Part shown: positions 9,156-18,899 of the stretch, piece after piece
Layout of the letters: the number at the start of each line of letters is the position of its first letter
How positions within the stretch are numbered: position 1 is the first letter of the stretch
NCBI GenBank assembly: GCA_018260425.1
Contig: JAGLBD010000018.1
Location: forward strand, 1 to 62,979
Length of the DNA: 62,979 nucleotides
Reading direction: 5' to 3'
Source of the DNA: Pseudogulbenkiania sp.
Lineage (GTDB): Bacteria; Pseudomonadota; Gammaproteobacteria; Burkholderiales; Chromobacteriaceae
The notes under the pieces: model-generated
What the model was told of the DNA's origin: nothing
Database searches by the model: none
Seen by the model: only the letters and a program-made list of their open reading frames with translations
Position numbers and translations under genes: made by a program

Positions 9156-12100
9156 TCAAGAGTCGGTAAACAGGGCGTCCAGTGCCTGCAGCAAGGCGGT
9201 AGAAGGCTGATCGCGCCAGATCCCGTTGCCATGGTTGTCGATGCCCCGCAGATACAGGTAGCGTACGCCACCGAAGCGATCGGCAAACGCCACGCCCCGG
9301 CTGGTGAAATAGCGCTGCAACGCCACGCAGTACAACAGATATTGCAAATAATAATGCTCTCGTGCTATCGAATCAGCTAGCCCCTGCCAGGAATAATCTT
9401 CCTGGGCATTGCCCAGATGGTTCGATTTGTAGTCGACCAGATAGATCTTGCCATCCAGCTCGAACACCAGATCCATGAAGCCTTTTACGAATCCCCGAAC
9501 CGTCGGCATGTCGAGTCGGCAGGCCGCCTCGCGCAACGGGGCCGCCAGTCCCATGGCAGGATCACTCAGGACGTCCCGGAGCGCCGCCACATTCAAGGTA
9601 CCGACCGGCAGCAAGAATTCCATCTCCACCAGACGGCGCGATGCAGCGACCCGATTCAAGGAAATCCCCTCGTCCAGAGGAGCCGCCAGGGTCTGGCAGA
9701 CCAGCGTCCAGGCGGTATCGCGCCACAGTTCGGCAATCCCGAAACGTGCGAGCTTCTCGTCGACCACGGCACGCCACTCTTCAGGATCGGCCATGAAGTC
9801 AATGGATTCGAAAATCGCATGCAGACAGGTACCGGGACGCGCCCCGCGCGGGAAAGCGAAACGGTCCGGGATATCCGCGTCCTCTTGCTGCATGGCGCCC
9901 TGTTCATGATCCGGTCGTTCCGCCGCCGCGGGAGCACTGTGCAAGTCGCGCGTCAGCGAGGTAAAACTGGCCACCCACCATGGGGTACGCACGCTGCGCG
10001 ACAGGGTTCTGGCCACACAGGCCCGTGCTTCCACTTCAAGCACCGGTCCATCGATACGCCCCTCGCTATTGGGCAAGAGCGCACGCTGCCCGGGAGCCGA
10101 GGTCACAAACGCCTCCACCCCGGCCAGCAGGCGCGGCTCATCCAGCGCCAACGCTTCCAGATCCGTCAAGGATTGGCAGCCCTCGCCATGCCAGAGCCAG
10201 GACAGTGCCGCGGTCTGCATTTTCTGGACATGACCCCAGCTCAGATAGTGACGGCATTGTGCCCGCGTTAACGCGACATACAGCAGGCGCAGCTTTTCTG
10301 CGAGCATTTCCCGCCGGGCCAATTCGCGATGCGGCGTTTCGGCAAGGGTATCCGGCATCAACCAGGTATCGTCGTCGGCGCGAAAACGCCAGAATGCCGT
10401 GTCACGCCGCTCCAGTGCGCCGTCCCACAGAAAAGGACAAAACACCACCGGATACTGCAAACCTTTCGAGGTATGGATCGTGACAATCTTGACCAGCGAA
10501 GCATCGCTTTCCAGCCGCAGGATCGCCTCTTCCCCTCCCGGGGGGTCGGCAACACGCGCTTCAAACCATGCCAGCAACGGCACTAGGCCCTTGCGTTGCT
10601 CGCCTTCCTTTTGCAGCAGCTCGGCCAGATGCGCAAAATTGGTCATCGCACGTTCGCCGCCGGGCGTCGGCATCACCCGTTCGACCACCGCGTCACGCGC
10701 CAGAAACACATGCCAGGCGGTCATGAAACCTTTGGCCAGCCAGCGCTGGTGATCCTCGCTGTTCTGTGCCAGTCGGCGCTCCCAGGCCGCCTCGTCATTC
10801 ACCAGCGCCAACAAGCTCGCGGCGTCGAATCCACACAGCCGGGTGCTTAGGGCGACCCGCAACAAACGGTCGCTGGACGGCTCGGCCCAAGCGCGCAGCA
10901 CGGCCAGCATCTCGGCTGCCTCGGTACTGGCAAACACACTCTCTTGCGTCAGGGCGACACTATTGATGCCGCGTTCACGCAAGGCCAGCCGTATCAGGTC
11001 ACCTTGCCGGTGCGTCGCAACCAATACGGCGATATCCCCCCCACTCAACGGTCGGCTGCTGCCGCCCGCTTGCAAGGATGTCCGCCCCTGTGCCGCCAGC
11101 CCCAACAGTCGGGCAATTTCATTGCAACACCCCTCCACCGACTGGCGGGTGGCCGACGATTTGTTGAGCCCCTTGCTTTCGCCGGTGCTGTCCAGCCATT
11201 GGACCACGAAGGGTGGCCGGTCATCCTCCACGGTCAGGGTGGTCGGCGCCGACGAGGCGGCTTTGACCGTTTGATACTGGATGCGCTCCAGCAAGAACGG
11301 CAGGGGGTGGGCAAACAGGTCATTGACCGCCTCGACCAATGGCGCGACAGAGCGGCGATTAGTATCGAGAGAATACGGTGCGGTAGTGACATCGCGACGC
11401 GCTTCGAGATAGGCAAAAATATCGGCCCCCCGGAAGCTGTAGATGGCTTGTTTCGGATCGCCCACCAGAAACACCGGCGTGACGCCCGGCGCGATAAAGG
11501 CTTTCCGGAAAATCCCGTACTGAACCGGGTCGGTGTCCTGAAACTCATCGATCAGCGCGACGCGGAAACTGCTGCCGATGCGTTCGGCCAGCGCCGGGCC
11601 CGCCTCCGGATCGTCAAGCGCCCGGGCAAGGTCGGTCAACAAATCATCGAAACTGCGGGTTCGCTCGATTTCACGCCGGGCCAGTACCCGCTCGCCCAGC
11701 CAATCGATCAGCCCCAGCTTCAGCCAGGCAATATGTTTGATTGCCGCCGCCTGATAGGCCTGGCAGGCCTCGCTCCACTCGCCCAAACGGGTAAACAGGA
11801 CATGCCCGGGCGGAGCAAAGCCTTTTTTCATGGCACTGGCGAGGCCGCTCACCGACAAACGGGCCAGTTTCAAGGTATCGCCCGACACCTCGGGCACCAC
11901 GCCACTGTCTACCAAGCGGCGCAATTGCCGGGAATAGCGTTCGATCTGGGCCGGGCCAAGCACATTGGCCTTGAAGCCCGGCGTCGCCGCCAACACAGCC
12001 AGTCCGTCTTCCAGCGCGGTATCCGCCGCACACACTGCTAGCCAACTCTGGCAGACCGCCTCGCGCAGCGGGCCGATCGCCATGGCTTCAAGTTCGGGTT

Positions 12101-12734
12101 TTTTAAGGTAGGGACGCGCCAGCCACGGCCGGACTTCAGCCAGCCAGGCCTCCGGCGTTTCCCCCCGCTCAGCCAGCAGACCGGCCAGTACCGGCTGGTT
12201 CACTACCCGCTCGCGCCAGTAATCTTCCACCAGTCCGATCAACACCGCACCGTCATCGTCCAGCGCCTCACACTGGAAGGGCTGCCCGGACTCGAATGCC
12301 GCGTCGGTCAACACCCGCTGGCAAAAGCCGTGAATGGTATAAATCGCCGCGGCATCAAAGCCCCGCAGCGCCTGCGTCAGGCGCTGGATGGCCCGCTCGC
12401 GGGCAACATCGTCGGCAAACCGCTCGCTCAATGCCTGCAAAAACGGATCGTTGGCTGGCAAGCCCTGCATCACCAGCAACAATTCTTCCAGTCGGCGCCG
12501 CAACCGGTCGCGCAGCTCAGCCGTCGCCGCCCGGGTATAGGTCACCACCAGAATGGCATCCACCAGCGGAGGCTCCCGGCCGTTGACCTCTTCCAGCAAT
12601 AAGCGGCAGTACAACGCGGCAATGGTCCAGGTTTTACCGGTACCGGCAGAGGCCTCGATGAGGTTGATGCCGGTCAACGGGCAGTCCAGTGCATCCAGCG
12701 GCACCGGGGCTTCAAGCAGACGGTCGACACTCAC
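9156..12734 (-). CDS. recB: Exodeoxyribonuclease V beta subunit RecB
   Basis: 1192 residues, usual for RecB. The N-terminal UvrD-type 3'-5' helicase shows Walker A IEASAGTGKTW (around residue 30), Walker B IDEFQDTDPVQYGIF, FLVGDPKQAIYSFRGAD and VTIHTSKGLQYPVVF. The C-terminal nuclease carries the signature LVDYKSNHLG near residue 1110 (metal-binding Asp and catalytic Lys). With RecC and RecD it resects double-strand breaks. Its ATG overlaps the recC stop by 4 bp, indicating translational coupling. Confidence 0.97.
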   Translation of the reverse strand: MSVDRLLEAPVPLDALDCPLTGINLIEASAGTGKTWTIAALYCRLLLEEVNGREPPLVDAILVVTYTRAATAELRDRLRRRLEELLLVMQGLPANDPFLQALSERFADDVARERAIQRLTQALRGFDAAAIYTIHGFCQRVLTDAAFESGQPFQCEALDDDGAVLIGLVEDYWRERVVNQPVLAGLLAERGETPEAWLAEVRPWLARPYLKKPELEAMAIGPLREAVCQSWLAVCAADTALEDGLAVLAATPGFKANVLGPAQIERYSRQLRRLVDSGVVPEVSGDTLKLARLSVSGLASAMKKGFAPPGHVLFTRLGEWSEACQAYQAAAIKHIAWLKLGLIDWLGERVLARREIERTRSFDDLLTDLARALDDPEAGPALAERIGSSFRVALIDEFQDTDPVQYGIFRKAFIAPGVTPVFLVGDPKQAIYSFRGADIFAYLEARRDVTTAPYSLDTNRRSVAPLVEAVNDLFAHPLPFLLERIQYQTVKAASSAPTTLTVEDDRPPFVVQWLDSTGESKGLNKSSATRQSVEGCCNEIARLLGLAAQGRTSLQAGGSSRPLSGGDIAVLVATHRQGDLIRLALRERGINSVALTQESVFASTEAAEMLAVLRAWAEPSSDRLLRVALSTRLCGFDAASLLALVNDEAAWERRLAQNSEDHQRWLAKGFMTAWHVFLARDAVVERVMPTPGGERAMTNFAHLAELLQKEGEQRKGLVPLLAWFEARVADPPGGEEAILRLESDASLVKIVTIHTSKGLQYPVVFCPFLWDGALERRDTAFWRFRADDDTWLMPDTLAETPHRELARREMLAEKLRLLYVALTRAQCRHYLSWGHVQKMQTAALSWLWHGEGCQSLTDLEALALDEPRLLAGVEAFVTSAPGQRALLPNSEGRIDGPVLEVEARACVARTLSRSVRTPWWVASFTSLTRDLHSAPAAAERPDHEQGAMQQEDADIPDRFAFPRGARPGTCLHAIFESIDFMADPEEWRAVVDEKLARFGIAELWRDTAWTLVCQTLAAPLDEGISLNRVAASRRLVEMEFLLPVGTLNVAALRDVLSDPAMGLAAPLREAACRLDMPTVRGFVKGFMDLVFELDGKIYLVDYKSNHLGNAQEDYSWQGLADSIAREHYYLQYLLYCVALQRYFTSRGVAFADRFGGVRYLYLRGIDNHGNGIWRDQPSTALLQALDALFTDS

Positions 12735-15700
12735 TCCGTCACTCCTTGTTCGAGGTTCATCGCGACCAGCATCGGCAGCAACAGCTCGCCGGCCAGCCGG
12801 GCGAAGGCCGGATCGGCAAGGGCATCCTGCCCGCGAAACGCGAGAGCAATCGCCGGGTCGTCTTTTTGCGCACTCTTTCCCTCAAAGGCCGGCTCCCATT
12901 CGGCCAAGGCGGCCCCCAATGCCCGGCTCTCATCACCGCCCTCGGCGAGGCAGCGGGCATAGGCCAGACTGGTCCGCGGAAAAAAGCTCAACGGACTGGC
13001 CTGTCCATCCCGCCAGCCACGCAACCAGTCTGCCAGCAGCCCTGCCGCATCGCTCACCGCTCCCCAGCCATACACCGTTGTTTCATCGTAGAGTTCGGTA
13101 CGCAAGGCAACATCGCCGGGTTGCACAACGCACAACACCAGATGGCGCAACCAGGCACCGATGATTTCCCCGGCATAGGCCTTGCGGGGCACCACCTCGA
13201 TCAGGCCGGAGGGACGCAAACCGCTCAATTCGCCCGAGAGTGCCGGAATACCATTGGCAGCGGGAAGCTCTATCACCTGCGGCGGCAAAAGTGTCTCGCC
13301 GAGCATGGCGGGCAAGCGGGCAAAGAAGGCCCGGCTGGCATCATTTTCCTGTTCAAGCCATGCTGCCCCCAACTCGGCTGGCGGCAACCAGCCCGCACCG
13401 CGAATGCGCTCCTTGACCGGTCCCTGCGCCCGGTGAGCAATCCGTGCACCCACCAGTGCTTCACGGATGGCCTGGCGGGTATCGCGATCCACCGCAAACG
13501 GTTCGCTGGCAGCAGGGGCTTCGGTTTCGCGACGCAAGCGGATGCCCAGCCGCTCGGCCAGCCAGGCGCGACATGGCAAACGCCAGAACCCCAGCAGTTC
13601 ATGCAAGCGCACGTTATCCGCCACCTCGTCACCGCCCAACACGGCAGCAAACGGCGGCGGGGTATAGGGAGGCACGCTCAAGGCACGGGCATAGCGATCA
13701 TCAAAACTGGCCAGACGGGGGTCCAGACCATCGTAGGCCGCAGCGGCAAACGGCTGCAGGGGATGATGGACGGTCAAACGGTTTTCCAATGCCAGTCGCT
13801 GTTCCGGCACACGCGCCCCGGTCATGCGCGCCAGCACGTCAATCAACTCGGACACCAGCGCCGAGGGCGGCAGAGTTTCGCCGCTGCGGGCCGACAAGCC
13901 AACATAGGAGAGGTAAAGCCGGTCACGGGCCGACAGCAAGGCCTCGAGAAACAGATAGCGGTCATCGAAGCGCCGCGATCGATCGCCCCGTGCAGGATGA
14001 CGCGCCACCAGATCGAAACTGACCGGGCGTTCATCCCGGGGATAGGCCCCGTCGTTCATGCCGATCAGACAAATGACCCGAAACGGAATGGAACGCATCG
14101 GCACCATGGCACAAAAGGTGATGCCTCCCGACAAGAAACCGCCTTGTGACGGCATCGATAAACGTCGTGACAACCAATCCCGGACCACCGGCAGCGACAA
14201 CGGTTGATGATGGTCCGCCATCCCGGTCTCATCGACCAGCGCCGCCAGCGCATCCCGCAGGGTCGCCAGGGCGGCTTCCTCCTCGTCGGCCGGCGCGAAC
14301 AGCGCATCGACCACCTGATTGAAACGAGCCTGCCAGGTCGAGGCATCGGCGGCCTCTTGCCAGAGTCGGGCTGCGTCGGCCAGACACTCGAAACACGCAG
14401 AAAAACGGGCCAGCAACGGAGCCAACCCTCCTGCGGCATCGCCCGCCGGCAACAGCTGGGCAAACAAGGGGCTGGACTCTCCGGCCAGTGCGTCGGGCAA
14501 AACCGTCCCCAGCAGCAAGCGGTCCAGGCCCCAGCGCCAACTGTGAATTGCCTCGTCCGGCAAGCCCAGCGCCTGCTTGTGGCGACTATCGATGCCCCAG
14601 CGGATGCCGCTGTCGCGCACCCACGCGTGAATAAACGGCACTTCATGGGCTTCGATGGCAAAACGCCGCAACAAGGCCGGACATTCCAGCAAGGCCAGTA
14701 CATCGGGCGCAGCGAAGCGCGAGTCCGCCAGCGCAAGAACGGCCAGAAAGGTGGCCAGCAAGGGTTCTTCTCGCTCGATACGCCGGTCGGCAATGCTGTA
14801 GGCCAGATTGATCCCGTCTTCCCGGGCGCCGAATACCGCATCGATATAGGGCGCACTGGCGTTGATGTCGGGGGTCAGCACGGCAATATCGGCCGGTGTC
14901 AGGGTCGGGTCGTCCGCCAGCATGCCCAGCAAGCTGTCCTTGAGGACCTCCAGCTCGCGCATGGCACCATGGGTCACGTGAATTTCGATGGATCGGTCCG
15001 TGGCGGCCAAGGGAGCGGCCTGCTCCTCCGGCACCGACAGCTCGCGAATATCGCGTTGCAAACGACCCAACAGGGTATCGGGTTCGGCTTGCGCATCAAG
15101 CCAGTGGTACTCCGGCAACTCCTCGACAATCTGGTCGAAGAAATCACGTCCTTGTTTGCCCAGCGATGCCAGCAAGGGATGTCCTTCATCGAGGTCGCTG
15201 ACCGTCACGCCACGACGCATGGCTGCACGGGGATCCAGCACATTGCCCCAGTATGCCTCGCTGGGATTGAGCAAAAACACGCAGACATCGGTCAACTCCG
15301 CCAGTCGTTTGATCAGTGCCAGATACATGGGCGCCAGACTGGAGATACCGAACAAGGTAATACGTTCCGGCAGGGCCACCTGACTCAATGCCGGCAGAAA
15401 CGCGTCCTGCATGCGGACCCGGTGGCGAGCCGGATCGGCCTCTGCCAACCGTTGCCACAGCGCGGCCTGCCACGCCTCGTCCGGGCCAAGGTCCAGCAAG
15501 CGCCCGGCCTCCCAGGCACGGATCCACTCCGGACGAAACACCAGATACTGGTCAAACACGTCGGCAATCTTGCCGGCCAGCTCGAAGCAGGCGGTCTCGC
15601 CACGCCGTACATAGCGCGTCAACGGAGCAAACACCTCGTCCTCCAGCCCGGGCAATAGCGACATCAATCGCCACCCCAGCACATCGGGGGAGAACGGCGA

Positions 15701-15949
15701 CACCCGGGGTTGGTCCCGCAGGGTCTGTTGCACCAGTCGCCAGCTATAGGCCGCCGGCAACACATACTCTATATTGGCCGCCACTCCGTTGCTGCGTGCC
15801 AGCTCCATCGACAACCAGCGTCCCATGCCGCGACTTTGCACGATGACCTGTTCGTGACGGAAGGCGTCGGCCAAGGGCACGAGACGGGTCATGGTGCAAA
15901 ACATCGCACCGAGTTGTTCGAGGCGATTCGACTGATAAAGATGGAGCAT
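12731..15949 (-). CDS. recC: Exodeoxyribonuclease V gamma subunit RecC
   Basis: 1072 residues. The N-terminus MLHLYQSNRLEQLGAM is the standard RecC opening, followed by the inactive helicase-like body (PADIAVLTPDI, GGITFCAMVPMRSIPF, CLIGMNDGAYPRDERP). RecC holds the complex together and scans for Chi. The start at 15949 is chosen from this conserved N-terminus; an upstream TTG at 15964 is less likely. It is first in the operon, with a divergent sirB-like gene 80 bp away, so the operon promoter must lie in 15950-16029. Confidence 0.96.
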   Translation of the reverse strand: MLHLYQSNRLEQLGAMFCTMTRLVPLADAFRHEQVIVQSRGMGRWLSMELARSNGVAANIEYVLPAAYSWRLVQQTLRDQPRVSPFSPDVLGWRLMSLLPGLEDEVFAPLTRYVRRGETACFELAGKIADVFDQYLVFRPEWIRAWEAGRLLDLGPDEAWQAALWQRLAEADPARHRVRMQDAFLPALSQVALPERITLFGISSLAPMYLALIKRLAELTDVCVFLLNPSEAYWGNVLDPRAAMRRGVTVSDLDEGHPLLASLGKQGRDFFDQIVEELPEYHWLDAQAEPDTLLGRLQRDIRELSVPEEQAAPLAATDRSIEIHVTHGAMRELEVLKDSLLGMLADDPTLTPADIAVLTPDINASAPYIDAVFGAREDGINLAYSIADRRIEREEPLLATFLAVLALADSRFAAPDVLALLECPALLRRFAIEAHEVPFIHAWVRDSGIRWGIDSRHKQALGLPDEAIHSWRWGLDRLLLGTVLPDALAGESSPLFAQLLPAGDAAGGLAPLLARFSACFECLADAARLWQEAADASTWQARFNQVVDALFAPADEEEAALATLRDALAALVDETGMADHHQPLSLPVVRDWLSRRLSMPSQGGFLSGGITFCAMVPMRSIPFRVICLIGMNDGAYPRDERPVSFDLVARHPARGDRSRRFDDRYLFLEALLSARDRLYLSYVGLSARSGETLPPSALVSELIDVLARMTGARVPEQRLALENRLTVHHPLQPFAAAAYDGLDPRLASFDDRYARALSVPPYTPPPFAAVLGGDEVADNVRLHELLGFWRLPCRAWLAERLGIRLRRETEAPAASEPFAVDRDTRQAIREALVGARIAHRAQGPVKERIRGAGWLPPAELGAAWLEQENDASRAFFARLPAMLGETLLPPQVIELPAANGIPALSGELSGLRPSGLIEVVPRKAYAGEIIGAWLRHLVLCVVQPGDVALRTELYDETTVYGWGAVSDAAGLLADWLRGWRDGQASPLSFFPRTSLAYARCLAEGGDESRALGAALAEWEPAFEGKSAQKDDPAIALAFRGQDALADPAFARLAGELLLPMLVAMNLEQGVTE

Positions 15950-16029
15950 TTTGTGGATTACCAAAAAATTCCGACAGGATCACAGTGTATCATTGCCGAT
16001 TGCTGATTCCGCGCACCCGAGGTCCGAGC

Positions 16030-16410
16030 ATGCTGTCTTACTTTGCCGTCAAACATATCCACATGGGCGCCGCCGTGCTGTCCATTGTCCTGTTCCTGCT
16101 GCGCGGCACGCTGCTGCTGCGCCATGAAGGCGCTGTCCTGCCACGCTGGCTGCGTATCCTGCCGCATCTCAACGATACCGTACTGCTGGTGGCGGCCATC
16201 ACCCTGCTGGTACTTGCCGGCCTCAATCCGCTGGTGACCCCATGGGTGGCCGCCAAGATCGTCCTGTTGCTGGCCTATATCCTGCTCGGCACGCTGGCGC
16301 TCAAACCCCGACTCTCCCTGGCGCGGCGTCGTCAGGCCTTTCTGGCCGCCGTGGCAGTCGTTTTGCTGATTGTCCGGATTGCCGCCACGCATTCCGTCTG
16401 GCCATTCTAA
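16030..16410 (+). CDS. SirB2-family integral membrane protein
   Basis: 126 residues with four predicted membrane helices and the family pattern YFAVKHIHMGAAVLSI near the N-terminus, LPHLNDTVLL in the middle and RIAATHSVWPF at the C-terminus. The family was named for Salmonella SirB, but its biochemical role is unknown. The ATG at 16030 has GAGG 8 nt upstream; a longer frame from 15985 would run into the recC promoter region. It sits 91 bp upstream of ubiU. Confidence 0.82.
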   Translation: MLSYFAVKHIHMGAAVLSIVLFLLRGTLLLRHEGAVLPRWLRILPHLNDTVLLVAAITLLVLAGLNPLVTPWVAAKIVLLLAYILLGTLALKPRLSLARRRQAFLAAVAVVLLIVRIAATHSVWPF

Positions 16411-16428
16411 ACCACGTCGGGAAGGGGT

Positions 16429-16442
16429 TTGATCCGCGACAA
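16429..16442 (+). promoter_or_regulatory. Candidate FNR/ANR site upstream of ubiU
   Basis: TTGATCCGCGACAA matches the FNR consensus TTGAT-N4-ATCAA at 8 of 10 positions. An extended -10 (TGCTAACGT, hexamer 16464-16469) follows. With a start near 16476, the site centre is at about -41, the class II FNR activator position. In E. coli ubiUVT is known to be FNR-controlled; the assignment here is inference from sequence and spacing. Confidence 0.5.
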
Positions 16443-16501
16443 AGGAAAGGTAGCGACACTCTGCTAACGTGAGGCGTTTCCCTTCTGCCCAGTGAAACGT
16501 C

Positions 16502-17518
16502 ATGACGGATACCTTAAAACTGCCCGAGCTGGTTTGCCCGGCCGGCAGCCTGCCTGCCCTCAAGGCCGCCATCGACCATGGCGCCGACACGGTTTACCTC
16601 GGGCTACGCAACGATACCAATGCGCGTAATTTCGCCGGTCTGAACTTTGACGACAAGACGGCCCGCGAAGGTATTCGCTATGCGCGTAGCCGTGGCCGGA
16701 AAATCTTGCTGGCCATCAATACCTTTGCTCAGGGCGCCAGCACCGGGCGTTGGCGCAGTGCGCTGGATCAGGCCGCCGACCTCGGCGTCGACGCCGTGAT
16801 CGTCGCCGACCTCGGGCTGATGGAGTATGCCGCCCGTCACCATCCCGAATTGCGTTTGCATATGTCGGTACAAGGTTCGGCCACCAATCACCACGCCATC
16901 AATCTGGCGCGCGACCTGTTCGGCATCCGCCGTGCCGTGCTGCCCCGGGTACTGACCCTGGATCAGGTCCGCGCCGTGATGGACAAGACCGATATCGAAA
17001 TCGAAGTGTTCGGCTTCGGCAGCCTGTGCGTGATGGTCGAGGGACGCTGCCTGCTGTCCTCCTACGCAACCGGTGAATCGCCCAATACCCATGGCGCCTG
17101 CTCGCCGGCCCGTTTTGTCCGCTGGGAACAAGGCGCCGGCGAACTCAAGGCCCGCCTTAACGGCATTCTCATCGACCAATTCGTCAAAGACGAAGCCGCG
17201 GGCTACCCAACCCTGTGCAAAGGACGTTTTCAGGTGGGCGGGGAAACCTACTATGCGCTGGAAGAACCCACCAGCCTCAATGTGATGAGCATGTTGCCGG
17301 AATTGATCGACATCGGGGTGTCCGCGATCAAGGTCGAAGGGCGCCAACGCAGCCCGGCCTATGTCGCACAAGTCACCCGTGCCCTGCGCGAAGCTCTGGA
17401 CACGGCAGGTCGCGAACGCCATCGCTTCTCGGTGCGCCCGGCTTGGCAGCAAGCCCTCAACAATGTTTCGGAAGGCCGCCAGGAGACTCTTGGCGCTTAC
17501 CATCGCCCCTGGAAATGA
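16502..17518 (+). CDS. ubiU: Ubiquinone biosynthesis protein UbiU (O2-independent)
   Basis: 338-residue U32-family protein. It opens with [23 protein letters not shown] and contains [14 protein letters not shown] and [10 protein letters not shown], as in E. coli YhbU/UbiU. Cysteines at [18 protein letters not shown] and PTLCKGR match the four 4Fe-4S ligands of UbiU. Together with UbiV it performs the O2-independent hydroxylations of the ubiquinone ring (prephenate as oxygen donor in E. coli). It is translationally coupled to ubiV through an ATGA overlap. Confidence 0.95.
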   Translation: MTDTLKLPELVCPAGSLPALKAAIDHGADTVYLGLRNDTNARNFAGLNFDDKTAREGIRYARSRGRKILLAINTFAQGASTGRWRSALDQAADLGVDAVIVADLGLMEYAARHHPELRLHMSVQGSATNHHAINLARDLFGIRRAVLPRVLTLDQVRAVMDKTDIEIEVFGFGSLCVMVEGRCLLSSYATGESPNTHGACSPARFVRWEQGAGELKARLNGILIDQFVKDEAAGYPTLCKGRFQVGGETYYALEEPTSLNVMSMLPELIDIGVSAIKVEGRQRSPAYVAQVTRALREALDTAGRERHRFSVRPAWQQALNNVSEGRQETLGAYHRPWK

Positions 17519-18423
17519 GCATGACCACCACGTCCCCCTCTTTGTCTCTCGGCCCCTTGCTGTTCCTGTGGCCGCGCGACACGGTAATGAACTTTTACGC
17601 CGCCATGGCCGAGCTGCCGCTCGACACCGTGTATCTTGGCGAAAGCGTCTGCTCACGCCGTCAGCAACTGCGCACCCGCGACTGGATCGAACTGGCCCGC
17701 GACCTGAGCGGCACCGGCAAGGAAATCGTCCTGTCCAGCCAAACCCTGCTGGAAAGCGACTCGGACCTGAAACGCCTCCAGCAGCTGGCCGACAACGGCG
17801 ATCTGCGCCTGGAAGCCAATGATCTTGGCGCGGTGCAATTGATGCGGGAAAAAGGGCTGCCCTTCGTGGCCGGACCTCACCTGAACATCTACAACGGCGA
17901 CACGCTGGCCTTGATGAAACGGCTGGGAGCCTACCGCTGGGTTGCCCCGGTGGAAATGTCCCGCGACATGCTGGCAGCCGTGCTGGAAGCCGGTGTCGAG
18001 ATTGAAACCGAAGTCTTTGCGTGGGGGCGCTTGCCACTGGCCTTCTCGGCACGCTGCTTCACCGCGCGCCACTTCAATCTGGACAAGGACAGTTGCGAAT
18101 TCCGTTGCATCGAGCATCCGGACGGCCTGCTGCTGGAAACCCGGGAAAGCGAGTCCTTCCTCGCCATCAATGGTATTCAAACCCTCTCGGCGGGTTGCCA
18201 TTCGCTGCTGGACGACCTGCATGACCTACCCGCCGTCGCCCGCCTGCGCATCAGCCCGCAATCCACCGGCACCGATGAGGTCGTGAAGCGTTTTCATGAA
18301 GCATTGACCGGCAGCCCTGTCGCCGGACAGCCCCTTCCCGCCCCTGGCCCGGTGGTTAACGGCTATTGGCACGGACAACCCGGTATTGTCAGTCCCACGG
18401 AGATGAGCCATGCGCATTCCTGA
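17515..18423 (+). CDS. ubiV: Ubiquinone biosynthesis protein UbiV (O2-independent)
   Basis: 302-residue partner of UbiU and a paralogous U32-type protein. Key cysteines are GESVCSRR near residue 43 and [10 protein letters not shown] ... DSCEFRC near 180-200, the known 4Fe-4S ligand pattern. [13 protein letters not shown] is a strong UbiV signature. The ATG at 17515 overlaps the ubiU stop (ATGA); a second ATG two codons later is possible. The 3' end overlaps ubiT by 14 bp, so all three genes form one unit. Confidence 0.95.
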   Translation: MSMTTTSPSLSLGPLLFLWPRDTVMNFYAAMAELPLDTVYLGESVCSRRQQLRTRDWIELARDLSGTGKEIVLSSQTLLESDSDLKRLQQLADNGDLRLEANDLGAVQLMREKGLPFVAGPHLNIYNGDTLALMKRLGAYRWVAPVEMSRDMLAAVLEAGVEIETEVFAWGRLPLAFSARCFTARHFNLDKDSCEFRCIEHPDGLLLETRESESFLAINGIQTLSAGCHSLLDDLHDLPAVARLRISPQSTGTDEVVKRFHEALTGSPVAGQPLPAPGPVVNGYWHGQPGIVSPTEMSHAHS

Positions 18424-18844
18424 TTTCACACTGCCTTCCCCGGTCGCCAGTCTGGTCGGAACCTTGCCGGCTACCCCGCCGGCCTGGCTACTGGTGCAAA
18501 GTCTCAACCACCTGCTGAAAAAAGGCATCTTGCCGGCCGATACCGGGCTGCTGGACGGACGCTGCTTCATGGTGGCCGTCAAGGATGCCGGCTTGAATCT
18601 GTGTTTCTGCTGCAGCAACGAAGCCTTTCGTCTGGCACCTGCCGGGGCCGTGCCCGATCTGACACTGTCAGCCAATTTTGCGGATTTTCTGCGGATGATG
18701 TTGCGCGAGGAGGATCCGGATACCTTGTTCTTCAATCGCAAGCTGAGTATCGAAGGCGATACTGAACTCGGTCTGATCGTCAAGAACCTGCTGGACAGCG
18801 TCGACTGGAGCGAAACCCCTCTGGCACGCTTTATGGCGGTCTGA
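18410..18844 (+). CDS. ubiT: Ubiquinone biosynthesis accessory factor UbiT (SCP2 domain)
   Basis: 144 residues. A SCP2/sterol-carrier lipid-binding fold with the UbiT-like ending [17 protein letters not shown]. In E. coli UbiT binds prenylated ubiquinone intermediates and is required with UbiU/UbiV for anaerobic ubiquinone formation. It overlaps the end of ubiV and is followed by a strong hairpin. Confidence 0.92.
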   Translation: MRIPDFTLPSPVASLVGTLPATPPAWLLVQSLNHLLKKGILPADTGLLDGRCFMVAVKDAGLNLCFCCSNEAFRLAPAGAVPDLTLSANFADFLRMMLREEDPDTLFFNRKLSIEGDTELGLIVKNLLDSVDWSETPLARFMAV

Positions 18845-18848
18845 AACA

Positions 18849-18879
18849 ACAACGCCCTGCCAATCCGGCAGGGCGTTGT
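18849..18879. terminator. Bidirectional hairpin between ubiT and lysR-type gene
   Basis: 13-bp perfect stem ACAACGCCCTGCC / GGCAGGGCGTTGT with a 5-nt loop, located 5 bp after the ubiT stop and 20 bp after the convergent LysR stop. It serves both directions by symmetry; the U-tract is poor. Confidence 0.7.
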
Positions 18880-18899
18880 CACATCGTGATACGGCAGGC

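Noticed and set aside
7527-9380. 617-codon plus-strand ORF antisense to recD and pap
   Set aside because: Mirror of high-GC coding sequence; no family motifs and no start signal. Same for the long plus-strand ORFs at 12689-14149 and 14204-15658.
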